Origin: Liolophura sinensis
Taxonomy: Eukaryota > Mollusca > Polyplacophora > Chitonida > Chitonidae
Reading direction: 5' to 3'
DNA length: 60,000 bases
Assembly (NCBI RefSeq): GCF_032854445.1
Contig: NC_088300.1
Span: 19,265,608-19,325,607, forward strand
In this document: positions 1 to 13,100 of the stretch, piece by piece
Position numbering within the stretch: position 1 is the stretch's first letter
Layout of the letters: each line of letters starts with the position of its first letter
Position numbers and translations under genes: made by a program
Notes under the pieces: generated by a model
Databases searched by the model: none
What the model was told of the DNA's origin: nothing
The model's input: the letters and a program-made list of their open reading frames with translations, nothing else

Positions 1-77
1 AGAGTATCCAGGTCACACTAACCGATACAGTAAACTATTTATCCACATGGAGGAGTCTGAGCAGGTGTTGTACACAG
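1..77 (+). CDS. DCAF4: DCAF4-like WD40 protein, penultimate coding exon (5' end outside window)
   Basis: Frame 2 is open from base 2 and reads EYPGHTNRYSKLF, then IHMEESEQVLYT, ending one base into a codon at g77. The donor is CACAG|GTGAGTG. Joined to the exon at 1481 it gives ESEQVLYT-V-GEDCYTRFW, a typical WD40 strand ending in a WD-type dipeptide. The GH...N spacing followed by GEDCYTRxW resembles, from memory, the last WD repeat of DCAF4/WDR21. That family supplies substrate receptors for the CUL4-DDB1 ubiquitin ligase (established for the family, not tested here). The gene points toward USH2A. The last 28 bases of this exon and its splice donor are the seed of the 73-bp array that follows. 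The exon start is not visible because the window cuts it. Confidence 0.7.
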
Positions 78-1345
78 GTGAGTGACAGCGATAACCAATA
101 CTGCAGACCACCTATATCTGTGGAGGAGTCAGAGCAGGTGTTGTACACAGGTGAGTGACAGTGATAACCAATACTGCAGACCATCTATACCTGTGGAGGA
201 GTCTGAGCAGGCGTTGCACACAGGTGAGTGACAGTGATAACCAATACTGCAGACTACCTATACCTGTGGAGGAGTCTGAGCAGGTGTTGCACACAGGTGA
301 GTGACAGTGATAACCAATACTGCAGACCACATATACCTGTGGTGGAGTCAGAGCAGGTGTTGTACACAGGTGAGTGACAGTGATAAACAATACTGCAGAC
401 CACCTATACCTGTGGTGGAGTCAGAGCAGGTGTTGTACACAGGTGAGTGACAGTGATAACCAATATTGCAGACCACATATACTTGTAGTGGAGTCAGAGC
501 AGGTGTTGTACACAGTTGAGTGCCAGTGATAACCAATACTGCAGACCACATATACCTGTGGTGGAGTCAGAGCAGGTGTTGTACACAGGTGAGTGCCAGT
601 GATAACCAATATTACAGACCACCTATACCTGTGGTGGATTCAGAGCAGGTGTTGTACACAGGTGAGTGACAGTGATAACCAATATTGCAGACCACATATA
701 CCTGTGGTGGAGTCAGAGCAGGTGTTGTACACAGGTGAGTGCCAGTGATAACCAATACTGCAGACCACATATACCTGTGGTGGAGTCAGAGCAGGTGTTG
801 TACACAGGTGAGTGCCAGTGATAACCAATATTGCAGACCACCTATACCTGTGGTGGAGTCAGAGCAGGTGTTGTCCACAGGTGAGTGACAGTGATAACCA
901 ATATTGCAGACCACATATACCTGTGGTGGAGTCAGAGCAGGTGTTGTACACAGGTGAGTGACAGTGATAACCAATGCTGCAGACCACATATACCTGTGGT
1001 GGAGTCAGAGCAGGTGTTGTACACAGGTGAGTGACAGTGATAAACAATACTGCAGACCACCTATACCTGTGGTGGAGTCAGAGCAGGTGTTGTACACAGG
1101 TGAGTGACAGTGATAACCAATATTGCAGACCACCTATACCTGTGGTGGAGTCAGAGCAGGTGTTGTACACAGGTGAGTGACAGTGATAACCAATATTGCA
1201 GACCACATATACCTGTGGTGGAGTCAGAGCAGGTGTTGTACACAGGTGAGTGACAGTGATAACCAATACTGCAGACCACATATACCTGTGGTGGAGTCAG
1301 AGCAGGCGTTGTGCACAGGTGAGTGACAGGAATAACCAAAACTGC
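50..1345 (+). repeat. 73-bp minisatellite, 18 copies, made of an exon tail plus its 5' splice site
   Basis: The donor motif GTGAGTG recurs at 78, 151, 224 and so on to 1319, an exact 73-bp period (17 x 73 = 1241). The first unit is the true end of the exon at 1-77. Each later unit repeats about 28 bases of exon tail (GGAGTC...GTTGTACACAG), the donor and about 29 bases of intron, then CCAATA(C/T)TGCAGACCAC. Units differ by a few substitutions. Extending the exon to any later donor gives GGT GAG TGA, a stop three codons on. No ORF in the array looks like a gene. Bases 1346-1480 are the rest of the intron, with its acceptor at 1480. Confidence 0.93.
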
Positions 1346-1480
1346 GACCACAAATACCAGTGGAGCAACTCTCAGGTATCCATGATACAGGCATCAGCTG
1401 ATAAGGTATTGCATTTAGTGGAGAAAAATGCTCAGATTTGTGTCTTGTCAAACTGTTGATCTTCTTTTATTCTGCTTCAG

Positions 1481-1689
1481 TTGGTGAGGATTGTTACACA
1501 CGGTTTTGGAGTGTGCGGACAGGAGAGTTGTTACGAAGCATACCCCCACCATGTCCTGCTTCCCGTGACCTCATCCCTAGAGTCCTATACTCCAGCAGCT
1601 GGGCTGGGCAGTGGGGCCAGGTTGGGATGATGATGGGGCTGAAAGACAAGATGTATATGTATCATAGTCAGGATGCTGGGTACTTGTGA
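1481..1689 (+). CDS. DCAF4: DCAF4-like WD40 protein, last exon with stop codon
   Basis: The acceptor is a good pyrimidine tract ending TTCTGCTTCAG at 1480. The exon starts in the phase left by the exon ending at 77 and reads VGEDCYTRFWSVRTGELLRS, then IPPPCPASRDLIPRVLYSS, SWAGQWGQVGMMMGLKDKMY and a short tail to TGA at 1687-1689. The block order GEDCYTR-W, LLR-IP-P-PAS, S-GLLMGL-D-Y is what I remember of the DCAF4 C-terminus. Another CUL4-associated WD40 protein is possible. It would form the last blade of a beta-propeller. The second half of the exon, with the stop codon, is repeated in degenerate form through the 3' flank to about 2530. Confidence 0.72.
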
Positions 1690-2530
1690 TCTCATCCTTA
1701 GGAGGCTGCTCTCCTGCAGCGGGGTAGATCTGAGATTGTGACCAGCATGAAGGAGCATCTATATTTGCACCACAGTCAGTATGTGCGTTACTTGTGATCT
1801 CATCTTTAGGATCCTACACCCCTGCAGCGGGCAGGAGCTGGGATTATGATCAGCACGAATGAGCAGCAGTTATACCACAGTCAGGCCTCTGGATGCATGC
1901 AATCTCATCTTTAGGATCCTACACTCCTGCAGCTGGCTGGAGTTGAGATTATAATCAGCATGAAGGAGCTGAGCACTGTATTTTACCACAGACTGGATGT
2001 TGGTTACTTGCGATTTCATTCTTAGGACCCTACACTCTTGCAGTATGAAGGAGCAGCAATTGTACCATAGTCAGTCCTCTTGACACATGCATTTTAGCAC
2101 AGGCAGGATGTTGCGTACTTGCGATTTCATTCTTAGGACCCTACACTCTTGCAGCTGAGATTGTGATCAGCATGAAGGAGCAGCTGTACCACAGTCAAGA
2201 TGCTTGGTGCTTGTGATCTCATCCTTAGGACCCTACACTCTTGCAGCTGAGATTGTGATCAGCATGAAGGAGCAGCAATTGTACCATAGTCAGTCCTCTT
2301 GACACATGCATTTTACCACAGGCAGGATGTTGGGTACTTGCGATCTCATTCTTTGGACCCTACACTCTTGCAGCTGAGATTGTGATCAGCATGAAGGAGC
2401 AGCTGTACCACAGTTAAGATGCTTGGTGCTTGTGATCTCATCCTTAGGATCCTACACTCCTGCAGCTGGCTGGAGCTGAGATTATGATCGGCATGAAGGA
2501 GCAGCTGTTTTGTACAACATTCAGGGATTG
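1575..2530 (+). repeat. Degenerate array of about nine ~95-125 bp units copied from the DCAF4-like C-terminal coding end
   Basis: The coding copy begins CCTAGAGTCCTATACTCC at about 1575 and runs through the stop into TACTTGTGATCTCATCCTTA. Related blocks start near 1699, 1804, 1911, 2021, 2130, 2225, 2348 and 2443. They share CTTAGGAxCCTACACTCxTGCAG, then GAGATTxTGATCAGCATGAAGGAG, then TACCACAGTCAG and TACTTGTGATCTCAT. Units after the first are not open and differ by indels, so they are 3' UTR or flanking sequence, not exons. The coding copy is the most upstream one, as in the other exon-tail arrays of this window. Confidence 0.8.
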
Positions 2531-4101
2531 GTAGATTAGGCCAAATCAATGTTGACCAGAAGGTCTAGTGTCAGTCATGGGATAAAAAAAAACTCAGATG
2601 CTGAAATTTTATTTGAAGCTTACATATACTTGCTCGAAGTGTTGTCAGTTCTCAAACGAAAAAATATTCCGTGAATATCGGATCTTTAATATCTTCTGTC
2701 ATACAAAAGCAGTATTTGTTCTATTACTTAATGGATGTATGCATACCTTATAGAATGGTTGTACATGTACATGAATGGTTGAAAAAAATATAGATGGTGC
2801 TATCTTTGAAAACAAATTGCTCCATAGATGTTGTTCTTTTTAAACTCACTATTGGAATTATTTGCAGTAGGCTACTGTATTTATTCATGTATTTGATCAT
2901 AATTTTACACCAAACTCAGTAATTTCTGACTTATATGATTACAATTACTTTTATGGAAAGAGGAAACTGAATTGCCTGGAGTAAATCATCAAAATTTGGT
3001 AAGTTACTACACAGGTACATCGTATGCACATACACCTTATTGATGGAAGACAGGTGATAATGCAGTTTGCCATGAGTGTCTGCCTCGTTAGCAGAAGTCC
3101 TAGGTTCAGTTCAAAGTCAGATCATGCCAAGGACTTTAACATAGCAATCTTTGTACATTCTGAGTGCAAAGAGGGTTTCATGCCATATTTGTAGGGAAAG
3201 TGCTGTTCGAGAAATCTTAGACGCTGCAAACAGCCTCAGTACCACTGGCCACCTTTTATTCCCTCTTCAGGGCAGGAGATAGTTTCATATCTCTGTAAGT
3301 CATATTTCTCGAAACTTTTTCAGAAATGACATTGTAAACAGGCTAATGAATGCATCTTCGTCTTCATATTTTTTTTCCTTTTCTAGTGAATACCACTTAA
3401 TACATCATAAGATACACATATTATCAATGAATAATCTGTTTATTATGAAACCAGAATGGCATATACAAGTACAATAATGAAAGAAATGGATCCAAAATGT
3501 AAGTCGACAGACCTTACAGTCCTGATAAATGTTACAAGATTTATACAGTTTCTATCCAATGATATTTTTTACAATGGAATGTGACAAAAGTGAGATGATG
3601 TCATATATGTGTTAACAAATGTCAGTCTATGACACTCCTCTACAAAGCTGTAGTTAGATACATGTTCATATGTCTGTAAACAGTGACTGACAGGAAATGA
3701 AACAATATATACATGTACATCCTGCGTGCAAGTCAATTGTGTACCAGTACCAAAACATTTAATAATTTCATAAAATATTTAATAATTTTATAAAACATCT
3801 GCATCTATGTACATAAAAACTTTGGTACAACTTAAAGCTCAGATTCAGGATAAACTGTATGTAAATATTTACCATTAATAATTTACAACCCATGGGTCAA
3901 ATCACAAAGAGATCCATCCCTTGTGTGAAATCACAAAGAGATCCATTCATGTACATGAATAATTTGCAACAAAATTCACTATTTTAATAGTGAAAACACA
4001 AGAGCATATAAACTCAGCACCAACATGAAGAATTTGACTTTTGTTTGTTTTCATACAATAAATATACTTTCACGCACTCAACTAAGTACTCCATGAAGTG
4101 A
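2531..4101. other. Tail-to-tail intergenic region including the USH2A 3' UTR
   Basis: AT-rich sequence without a supportable ORF. A minus-strand AATAAA lies at 3439-3444, about 660 bases beyond the USH2A stop, and is the best candidate poly(A) signal I see for that gene. I see no clear plus-strand AATAAA for the DCAF4-like gene between 1690 and 3420. A short direct repeat (caaatcacaaagagatccatc / gaaatcacaaagagatccat) occurs near 3898-3947. Confidence 0.5.
3439..3444 (-). promoter_or_regulatory. Candidate poly(A) signal AATAAA of USH2A
   Basis: Plus-strand tttatt reads AATAAA on the minus strand, downstream of the stop codon at 4102-4104. It is chosen because it is the canonical hexamer in the expected position; cleavage would fall roughly 10-30 bases lower. 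No transcript data support it. Confidence 0.45.
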
Positions 4102-4185
4102 TTACAAGTGTGTGTCTGTGAAGATGGTCTGTTCTTTGGTGATGCTGTAAGATGGGGCGTTCAGGCTGTCAAGGTCTTCATCATA
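4102..4185 (-). CDS. USH2A: USH2A terminal exon with PDZ-binding C-terminus
   Basis: 28 codons including TAA at 4102-4104. It ends [16 protein letters not shown]-stop. The final TDTHL is a class I PDZ ligand; vertebrate usherin ends in the same residues and binds whirlin, harmonin and PDZD7 through them (established). The upstream acidic YDEDL also resembles the vertebrate tail. This is the single strongest piece of evidence for the gene's identity and for its 3' end being complete. Confidence 0.96.
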   Translation of the reverse strand, partial: YDEDLDSLNAPSYSITKEQTIFTDTHL

Positions 4186-7100
4186 CTGTAAAACAAACAC
4201 ATTACATGCATGTAGTTTATAACTCGCATATACAAAAGTGTTAAACCATAGTATGTTTATAGCAAGTTTTATGAGCATAGAACAGATTCACAGAACAGGT
4301 GTTATATACAAAAGTGTTAAACCATAGTATGTTTATAGCAAGTTTTATGAGCATAGAACAGATTCACAGAATAGGTGTTAAGATAGGTAACTTGCCTGTT
4401 CACCAATCTAATTTTGAAATAAATATCGTTTAAAATCAACAGATTCTAGGGTTGAAAATTGGTGAAGAACCACTTCTTGAGAAAATTTTGTAAACCTGGT
4501 TAAAGCTTGAAGCCTGTGAACCAGTAAATAAAAAAAATCTTGAATAAATGTGACAATGAGTCCACTTTGATGGATTGCTGTTTCCTTCTGCTATAACAGA
4601 AGCAATTTATAACACAGAACTGACTCCAGCTGAAACATTCCAGTGAATCAGTTTGGCCATATAGTAATAATGTACATGTGTTTTTGATGAATCAGTGATA
4701 TTTATTTGATTAATTGGTAGTTTATGCCATACATATACTCAAGAATATTTGACATTGATAATGCTCAGCATTATGGTTAGCAGAAACCGCAGACGCCCAT
4801 GACCATCTGCAGCTAGGCTGCTGGCAAACCGAACCAATGCTAGTCATGAATGGGAAAGACTTTAATATTTAAATTTTGAGCCTTGATATATCATAAGGGA
4901 TTACAAAAGACATCTCTCCAACTGATCTGACCTGAATGTCTTACCTAGAAGAAATATATTGTATGATTATGAGGCCCACAGAACAGTTTCTACAAGTATT
5001 CTGCCACTAAGGTATTTTCTGAAATAGCATGTATGCAGTAAGTGTGTGAAATCTCACCAGTCCACTATCCTGGGGTTTCCCCCAGGAAATATCGTCGTCC
5101 TCATACTTTGATGTTTTGGAAATATTATCAAAGGTCAGGTCAAGGTCATCAGATTCCAAGGTTAAAGGTCGCATGGTGGGGTTTGTGAAGGCCGGGTTGA
5201 TGACACCAAACTCTGCCTGTGTGGTCCGAGCTTCACTTCTAGGCCGAGCTGGAAAATCCTGCAAATTCAAGTCATATTCTCTTAATTATATTGATACGGT
5301 TGACTTGAAAGTCACACATGTTGATGATGGACTTATATTCTCCTCACATTTGATGAATAGACAAGCAGTAAACAGAGACTTCATTTTCCTATCAAAACAG
5401 ACATCAACAAACATAGAATAGTGATTTTTTTTTTACTCCAACATATGTGGTTTTAAGTTTATAAGGTGGACAGGTACAGTAAGCATCTAGTATAGGCCTT
5501 CTACATGTGTTTTTTGACATTTGCCATGATAAAATTTCAGATCAGATGAGTAAACAAGTTACACTATCAGTGGACACAATATTGTTACTTGGTCACTGTT
5601 TACTTTATTAATTATATTTCATTATATACGTTCATTATTATTGCCATTCAATCTTTCTCACAGAGTCAGGTACAATATACCATGAGAATCTGATCTGGTT
5701 TTACACATAACTGTATCATTACTTACATCAGCCACAACACTGCCACTGTACGGATCATGGCTGAAGTCATAGTCGGCTTTCTTCTGGCGTGCCTCTAATG
5801 GGAGCCTCTCCCTGACATAGGGGCGGGGGCGTGTCATGCGCTTGATGCAGAAGGCAAGGACGATGAAGAGGAGGAGGAGAGCGATGACACACATGAGGAT
5901 AATGAACCAGACTTCCTGGTAGACGGGTGGGTCACCTGTCTGTCCTCCTGTTACTGGTGGCGTCTGGGTGGCTGCAACAACACAATACAGAACTTACAGC
6001 TACAGTACGATTTACTAATGTGCATAATTTTTACCAACAGAGTGTGTATTCTTCATCAAAGCATGGGTTATATCAATATATCAAATTTCCTACGATTAGT
6101 AATGCAATGTGTAGAAACTTGGAGTAATTAATTGTAATTCTTCAAACTTATCGCATTTTTGCAAGGTGTTTATTCAAGGTTATTCTAAGGACATTATTCT
6201 ATGTTGACTGATAAAATTATGCTTTGTCAGTCCCTGAAACTGGCCAATTCAACCATTTTAGTTTTAAAAATGTGCATAAGTTTCACTGATAGTTTCCCTT
6301 TCATATGCAAAAAGGTTGAGGAATTAAGGTAGTCCCAAGTAGAAAAAAAAAACAGCTTTCATTCCAGAAAAACAGGGATGAATTTATATGCTACAGTCAT
6401 AATACATTGGTTATCAGGTACTGAGTTCATAAATGCAAATCTGACCAAAACTCAGCATGCTTACATAATATACTTATCTATGTAAGCTTATTTCCACTAT
6501 TATCTGTACATGATAAAGTGAGAACTGCCAAACTAAGTCATACTCGATTCAGTGTACATGTAGTTTCAATCTTGTCCACATTTGAACATAAATTTATATT
6601 TGTATGAATTCTTCCACCATCTATAACTAGTCCCAACCACCCTTAATAACTTTCTTGTTCCATAAACTGATATACATGTACATCATTACAATAACACAGA
6701 AAGATCTGTTAATTTAAATAGACCATTCTAGAAAAGTAACCTATGGTACTACTTATCTCATGTATGCGTGCCTCGTGAATGGAATAAATTATCAACACAA
6801 ATCAGGACTCTTGACTTCTACATCTCTATTTAAGTCAAAACTTAAATCTGAACTCCTGTAACAGTTGCCTATTACATAGTGTTCCCTCTGTAACATATAT
6901 GAATCATGCACATGCATTTCGTTTTGTTTTATATTTCTTTAAAGAAAAAAAAAACTTTACTACAGTATATGATTTGTCATCAGCATAATTTAATAACTGC
7001 GTTAGGATAGAGCAAGCTCTGTGGAACTTCATTCTAGCCCAAACTGCCATATATCAGTACACCTCTGTAGGATATACATGGTATATATTTGGTATGGTGA

Positions 7101-10100
7101 ATCAAAAAAATGAAAACAAAAAAGTAAAACAGTAGCTGCTCACCTATGTTATCCACAGCGTTAGGGTCAAAGATGATGTCAGGTGATGTGGCTGTACCAG
7201 TCTCTGTCTTCGCAACTATCTTGAATTTTATCGCTGCAAGAAAAAATTTTCAAATTACTTTTACCATTTATGAAAATGGATGAGTGTGGTTTGAACAAAA
7301 TATTTATGCTCGCTCAGGAAATTTGATAATAATGCATGTATAATGACATCTCTCTACATGTACTAGACAGAAAAGTGGCTTCTTATGACTGTTTTCAGTC
7401 ACCACAGCAGGTCAAAGTCTTGGTCAATTAAGCTGGTTTGGAGAAATATATCGAAATCAAGGTGAAAAAACTGATATCCACACAAAATGAGGACAAAACA
7501 TAAAATTCCAAAGGGAATAAAACAAAAAAGACTGACAAATTCTGCAGATTTCATCATTGGTATGACACTCTGACATGTGACTACGTACTGGCATCTCTGA
7601 GCGTCCTCTCCACACTGTAGACAGACAGGATACCTTCCATGACCTTTTGGTCATCTTTGGTCAGCGTGTAACTCTGTAGCTGGCTGTTCAGGCGGAATGA
7701 TGAGGTCCAGTCAATGACGGCACGTGTTCCATTCTTACTTAACTTTGGCAATTTGTAATAAGCAGGAGCTGTAAGTTATAAAGTAAGCGAGTTAGCAGAT
7801 ATATGTAACCATCTAATTGAAGAATTACTAAATATCACCTAAAGCTTGCTGTTTAAAATGCACTTCAAAAGGACATTCAAAAAAACCTTAAAATAATATG
7901 CCTGATGCCAAGTTTTTCAAATAACAAACTTCATAAAAAACCTCAGTGGCACTAAAATGTGAATGAATCAGTCCAAATCAAGTAAAATGTGTCACTTGAA
8001 AAATGCTAAGCATTAGGTGAAATACAGTAATTTTGGTGGTGTGAACTTACTGTCCCAGTCTTAAATCTTATATAACTAAATTTCTTTGACTTCATAAGCC
8101 ACAAAATCACAAACACTTTGTTTGAACATTCAGTTGATCAGACAAATATGGAGAATAAAGTTCATCATCTTCCATGGATCTGGAATGTCACAAGAAATGC
8201 TGTAAGGATGGTCATGTAATGGAATGGTTCAACTGGAATAAACATTTGCACAACTATATAATAATATGAAAGAATGAATTTTCCATCATCATCCATGGGG
8301 TTGCATATGCATATGCTTATTTAGGGAAATTGCTCAGGTCAACGCCAAGGCAATATTGTTGATCATAAGATTCTGATAATTAAACTGGAATGATAAAAAC
8401 CCAAACTCCTCAGTCTACAGAGGCAACCACAATTAAATGCATACCTGCTGTTTTTGTCTGCGTGTTGACCCAGCGTGCAAAGTCGCCCAGGCCCTGGTTG
8501 TTCTCCACACGGACCTGGAAATCGTACGTGGTGTAAGGCACTAAGTCCGTGGCTGTGAACTCAAGGTTAAGCCCCGAGTAAATCTGTACAGCATCTTCTG
8601 TGACACAGGGCTGGAGAAATACCTGGGCGGAGCGGGGACATCCAGGGCGCTGATACACCAGGTACCTGTGGATTTATAAACAGGTAAACTCAATGACTAA
8701 TTGATTGTTGTGGTCAGTTCTTTGCTCAATGGTATGGTAGCAATACTGGCTTATGTTACTTACATCCACTCTAGTATTTTGTGAAACGGCTGAGGATACA
8801 CACAGCAGAAATATTATTTTGTGCACTAAATAAATATGCCAGTAGATTCATCAGCTAACCAAACCACTGTGCCACCGATTAATTCATATGCAGACAAACT
8901 CATACTATGTTGTAAAATTCACTGATTTCAGCAATTTTACAAAAGCTCCTTTATCCATTATCTAATATAAATAAATGTTTATATATCTTGATCTAAAATG
9001 ACACCAGAAACCATCTAATATCAGCTTGCATTGTAAGAATATGTACATATATATGAATGTTTTTAAATTTGTCCCCAAAGTAATAAATATGTCCCATGTC
9101 TAAGATTAATGTCTGATTCAAAATTCTACTTAAAGTGGAATAGTTCTGTTTGTGTGGTTATTACCATAGTAACTTGACAGGTGAGTTCAATATATACTCC
9201 ATACAATAACCTGACCAGCATAACCTACCTGCTGATTGGTCCATTTGGGAATTTGGGTGGGACCCATGACAGCTTAACAGAAGTTGAGGTTACTTCTCCA
9301 ATGATGATTGGGTCCAGACCTGTGGGAGTGGACTCAGTTGTCCTGGTTACCACGGCATCACTAAGGGTACAGCCAGGCCTTGTGCAGACCTCAGCTTGGA
9401 TGAGGTAGGTGGAGTAGGGTAACAGAGGGTTGCTATCCCCAGCCGTTTGTACCAAAGAAGTGGCCGAACCACGGCTTCTCTGCAAGGTTAAATTATGGTT
9501 TATACTGTTAATAATAATAATATCTGAATTTTGGTGGCAGATCTTGATATAACCCGAAGCAACTTCACACACTGATTTAAATACTACTACAGTATAATTT
9601 TCAAATTTCTTTACAGTTCTTCAGACTTATGTTATAAAATGTAAAATTTTTCATGCCGAATGTAAACCTTTAAATTCTGGTGCAGAGAAATATGTACATA
9701 CAAAACATTTATGCGGATGTAGCTAATTTTGAACAACTAAAGCAATCATATACATCTACATATATACTAATGAATAGATCAGATAACTGTAAAGGTACAT
9801 GATGAATTTGTTACTCAAAACTGGTCAGTAAATATTTGGTTTAGTACAAAAGTTGGCCTCATTTAATACAATTACCAAAAAGTTTCAAGCTGACTGAAAA
9901 CATACATCATATACATGTATACACATGCACTTCTATCAATTTTGAGAATGATGGCATCTGTACTATCATACTGACCACTGTCCCATTGACCCGCACGTTG
10001 TACTCCACAATGACCCCATTAGGCTGAGCAGGAGGACTCATCCGAACAGTCACAGTTCTAGAGGTCACATTCTGTCAAAAATGTCAGCAATCATTACACA

Positions 10101-13100
10101 TGTGACTACTGTGTTAAGACTCAGTTACTGTACTGCTAATCACAACCAAAATTAGGTGCAGTCAGGCTATATAAAGGCACATGTATGTAGAGGTCAAGTC
10201 AACCTGACAGATGTTTAGAATGTGAATGTATATGTAGTTGTTACAAAATCTGCACTTTTATGGTGAATTTTTTACCTTTTCTCACACTGAAGTAATTATT
10301 TAAAAATATTTTCAGGGGTTTTGTTTTGAGTAAGAGCGAAACAAACTGCTTTAGAGATTTAAAGTGAAGCCACAGATAATTCAAGGTCACTTCAGACTAA
10401 CCAGTATTTCAGGGGTGGGTACTCCCAGGGGTGGGGCCTCCTTAGTAAACACCTCTCTCCACAGGCTAGAGGTGGAGTCAACATGGTTATATGCTGTAAC
10501 CATGTAACGGTAGAATGTGTAGGGTCGCACAAGTGGGTCACTGTCAAAATACTCCAGTCTGCTCCCGTTGAATACCTGGGTGACTTCTCCATACTGATTC
10601 CCACCTACAACAGAGAGACATGAAACTCATCCATTTATCAATGGTTTTGATATTTTAATTAATGTTTGTGTTTTAATTTTGAGTTTGTGTTAGCATGTCT
10701 AATTCTGTTGTTAAGCTTGGGTTTTGGGTAATACCCAACCGAGAGAGGAATCTGTTTGTATACACGTACAGGTACATTCATTGTGCAAACAAGGAGTGCT
10801 AAGCTTTAGGTACCCTTATGGAATGACAAGGTGAAAATGTTAACAAAAAGGTAATCCAAAACAAGGAATAATTTCTTTATAAAATTATTTAGAATCCTTT
10901 GTTAAATAAATAAATTTCTACATTATTATACATATTCTTATACTTTACTGATAAAAATTCGACTTACTTGTAACAATTTTCTATTCCTTGGGTATGGTAA
11001 ACCAACACTTTATTACATATATATTATACAGATGTATATACATGTATATAGCCACAACAATCCATTACCACTTTACTTTAATATAGAGCAAAAACCTACC
11101 TGTGTCACTTTTAGTCAGAGGTTGTCTACGAACCACGTAGTGAGTTATCTCCCCATTCGGGTTGTCAGGTGGTGCCCATCTGAGTCTAACTCCGTTGTGT
11201 CTCCCACTGAAGTCTGCGGAGGCGGTGAGTTGAGGTGGGCTCTGGTTCTCAGGGGCAGCCTCGAGTGTGCGGGTGGTGGCAGGCGCACTCAGCTCACATC
11301 CACGGTTTGTACACACCTGCACTCGGAATGTGTAATCTGTCCACGGCTGCAGACTTGGCACCACATACATAAGGCGGTCTATTGGCCCTGAGTATTTCAC
11401 CTCATTTCCCTGGTAGAGGGTGTAGTTATGCAGGTCACCATTTGCTGTCTCTGGGGCTGTCCAGGACGCCTGAATGGAGTAGGCCGTCAGGGGAACTAAC
11501 TCTGGTGGCTGGATTCCTGACGGGGAGGAGCTATAAGTCTCTGCTATGGCTGAAGGACTTGTCACCGAGCCCTCGCTATTGGAGGCTGTTACAGTATATG
11601 AATACTTGACACCTGCATTTAAGTTATAGTCTGTGTATGCGGTGCGCAGGATACCAGCAATGGCCAGGCTTTCTGTGTACACCAGACTGTTGTTTCGGCG
11701 TACGTCATACGAGGTAATCACCCCATTTGGATTCTGCGGAGGGCTCCATGACACCTCAATTGAAGCTGAGCTAAGCACCCGTAATAGAGGCTGATTCATG
11801 CCTGTGGGTGGGGCACCTAGAGGTCGTTCCTGCACAGGGGCACTGTCTGTGCATCCCCCATTAGTGCACGCCGTCAGCCTGTACTCATACTCCTGGTGGG
11901 GGGTCAAGCCTCCTGAGGTAAACTCTAGTAATAACCCTCTGTACTCCAACTGCCCATCCCGTGTGAGCTGATACTCAGTTATCTCCCCATTAGCAATCTC
12001 TGGCTGTTGCCATGTGGCCTTGATTGCTGTGGAATTGATTGCCTGCAAAGCAGGGGGTAGAGTGAGAAGTGGTGCCGTTTCTTTGGTTCTCAGCACCGTG
12101 GGAAGACTCTGCGTACAACCGCCGCTAGTGCATGCCGTCACAGTGTAGCTGTACACGGTGTACGCCTGTAAGTTTGTGTCTGTAAACTGCAGCTGATCTG
12201 AGGGAGTGAAGCTCCATGGAGGCACACTATCATTTCTCTGAAGCCGGTAACTCAAGAGGACTCCATTTATCTGGTCAGGGGGCAACCAGGTTATAAACAG
12301 CGAGTGCACATCATTTGTTACATAATTCACTGTAGGAGGCCGCATGCCTGTGGGTGGAGCTTCATCTGTATCAACAGTTACCCATGGACTGTCTGAAGAT
12401 CCTATGGAATTGTAAGCTTTGATTTTGTATTGGTACTTTGTGTTTGGCCTCAAGCCAGAATCCACAAACTCATAAGTATCTCTGTCTGTGTCCGTGGTCT
12501 TATACACAACGATGGCTTCTGAAGCTTGTCGTTTCCGTCGCCTAGCAACAGTTCGTCTCAGCACCTCGTAGGACAGAATCTTGCCGTTCGGATTCAGAGG
12601 TTTGGACCAGGTGAGAACTACATTTGTGGAATTGACAGCACCAAGACTTGGGGGCTGCTGTGCCTCAGGGAGGATTTCTGCAGTTCTGAACCTCTGAGCG
12701 GGCGTCTGAGTGCAGCCTGCATTTGTACACGCCCCTAGGCGCACAGAGTACTCTGTGTAAGGCTGCAGACGCCGAAACTCGAACTCTCTGTTCAGGCCCT
12801 GGTAGACAGCCACCTCACTGTCACCCTCATACACTCTGTATGTGGTAATGACCCCATTAGGTTGGGCTGGCATACCCCACCGCAGGATGACAGCCTCTCC
12901 ATTTGTCATTTTTTCCACAACGAAACTGCCCAGCCCTGATGGTGATGCCTCTCCAGTCTGAATGGACACCCAGTTGCTGACGGCACTACCAGCACTGTTA
13001 TTGGCTGCCACACGCACATCGTAGCGAGTGAACGGCTGTAGACCACTGATCACAGCTGACCGCAGACTTCCATCAACTGTTACCACAGTGATGGGATTAA

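Noticed and set aside
50-1345. CRISPR-like array (regular spacing)
   Set aside because: The whole unit repeats, including the part that would be the spacer; the setting is eukaryotic and no cas genes are present.
112-1451. Minus-strand repeat protein in the 73-bp array
   Set aside because: These frames are antisense to the exon-tail repeats of the plus-strand gene and show the same period artefact.
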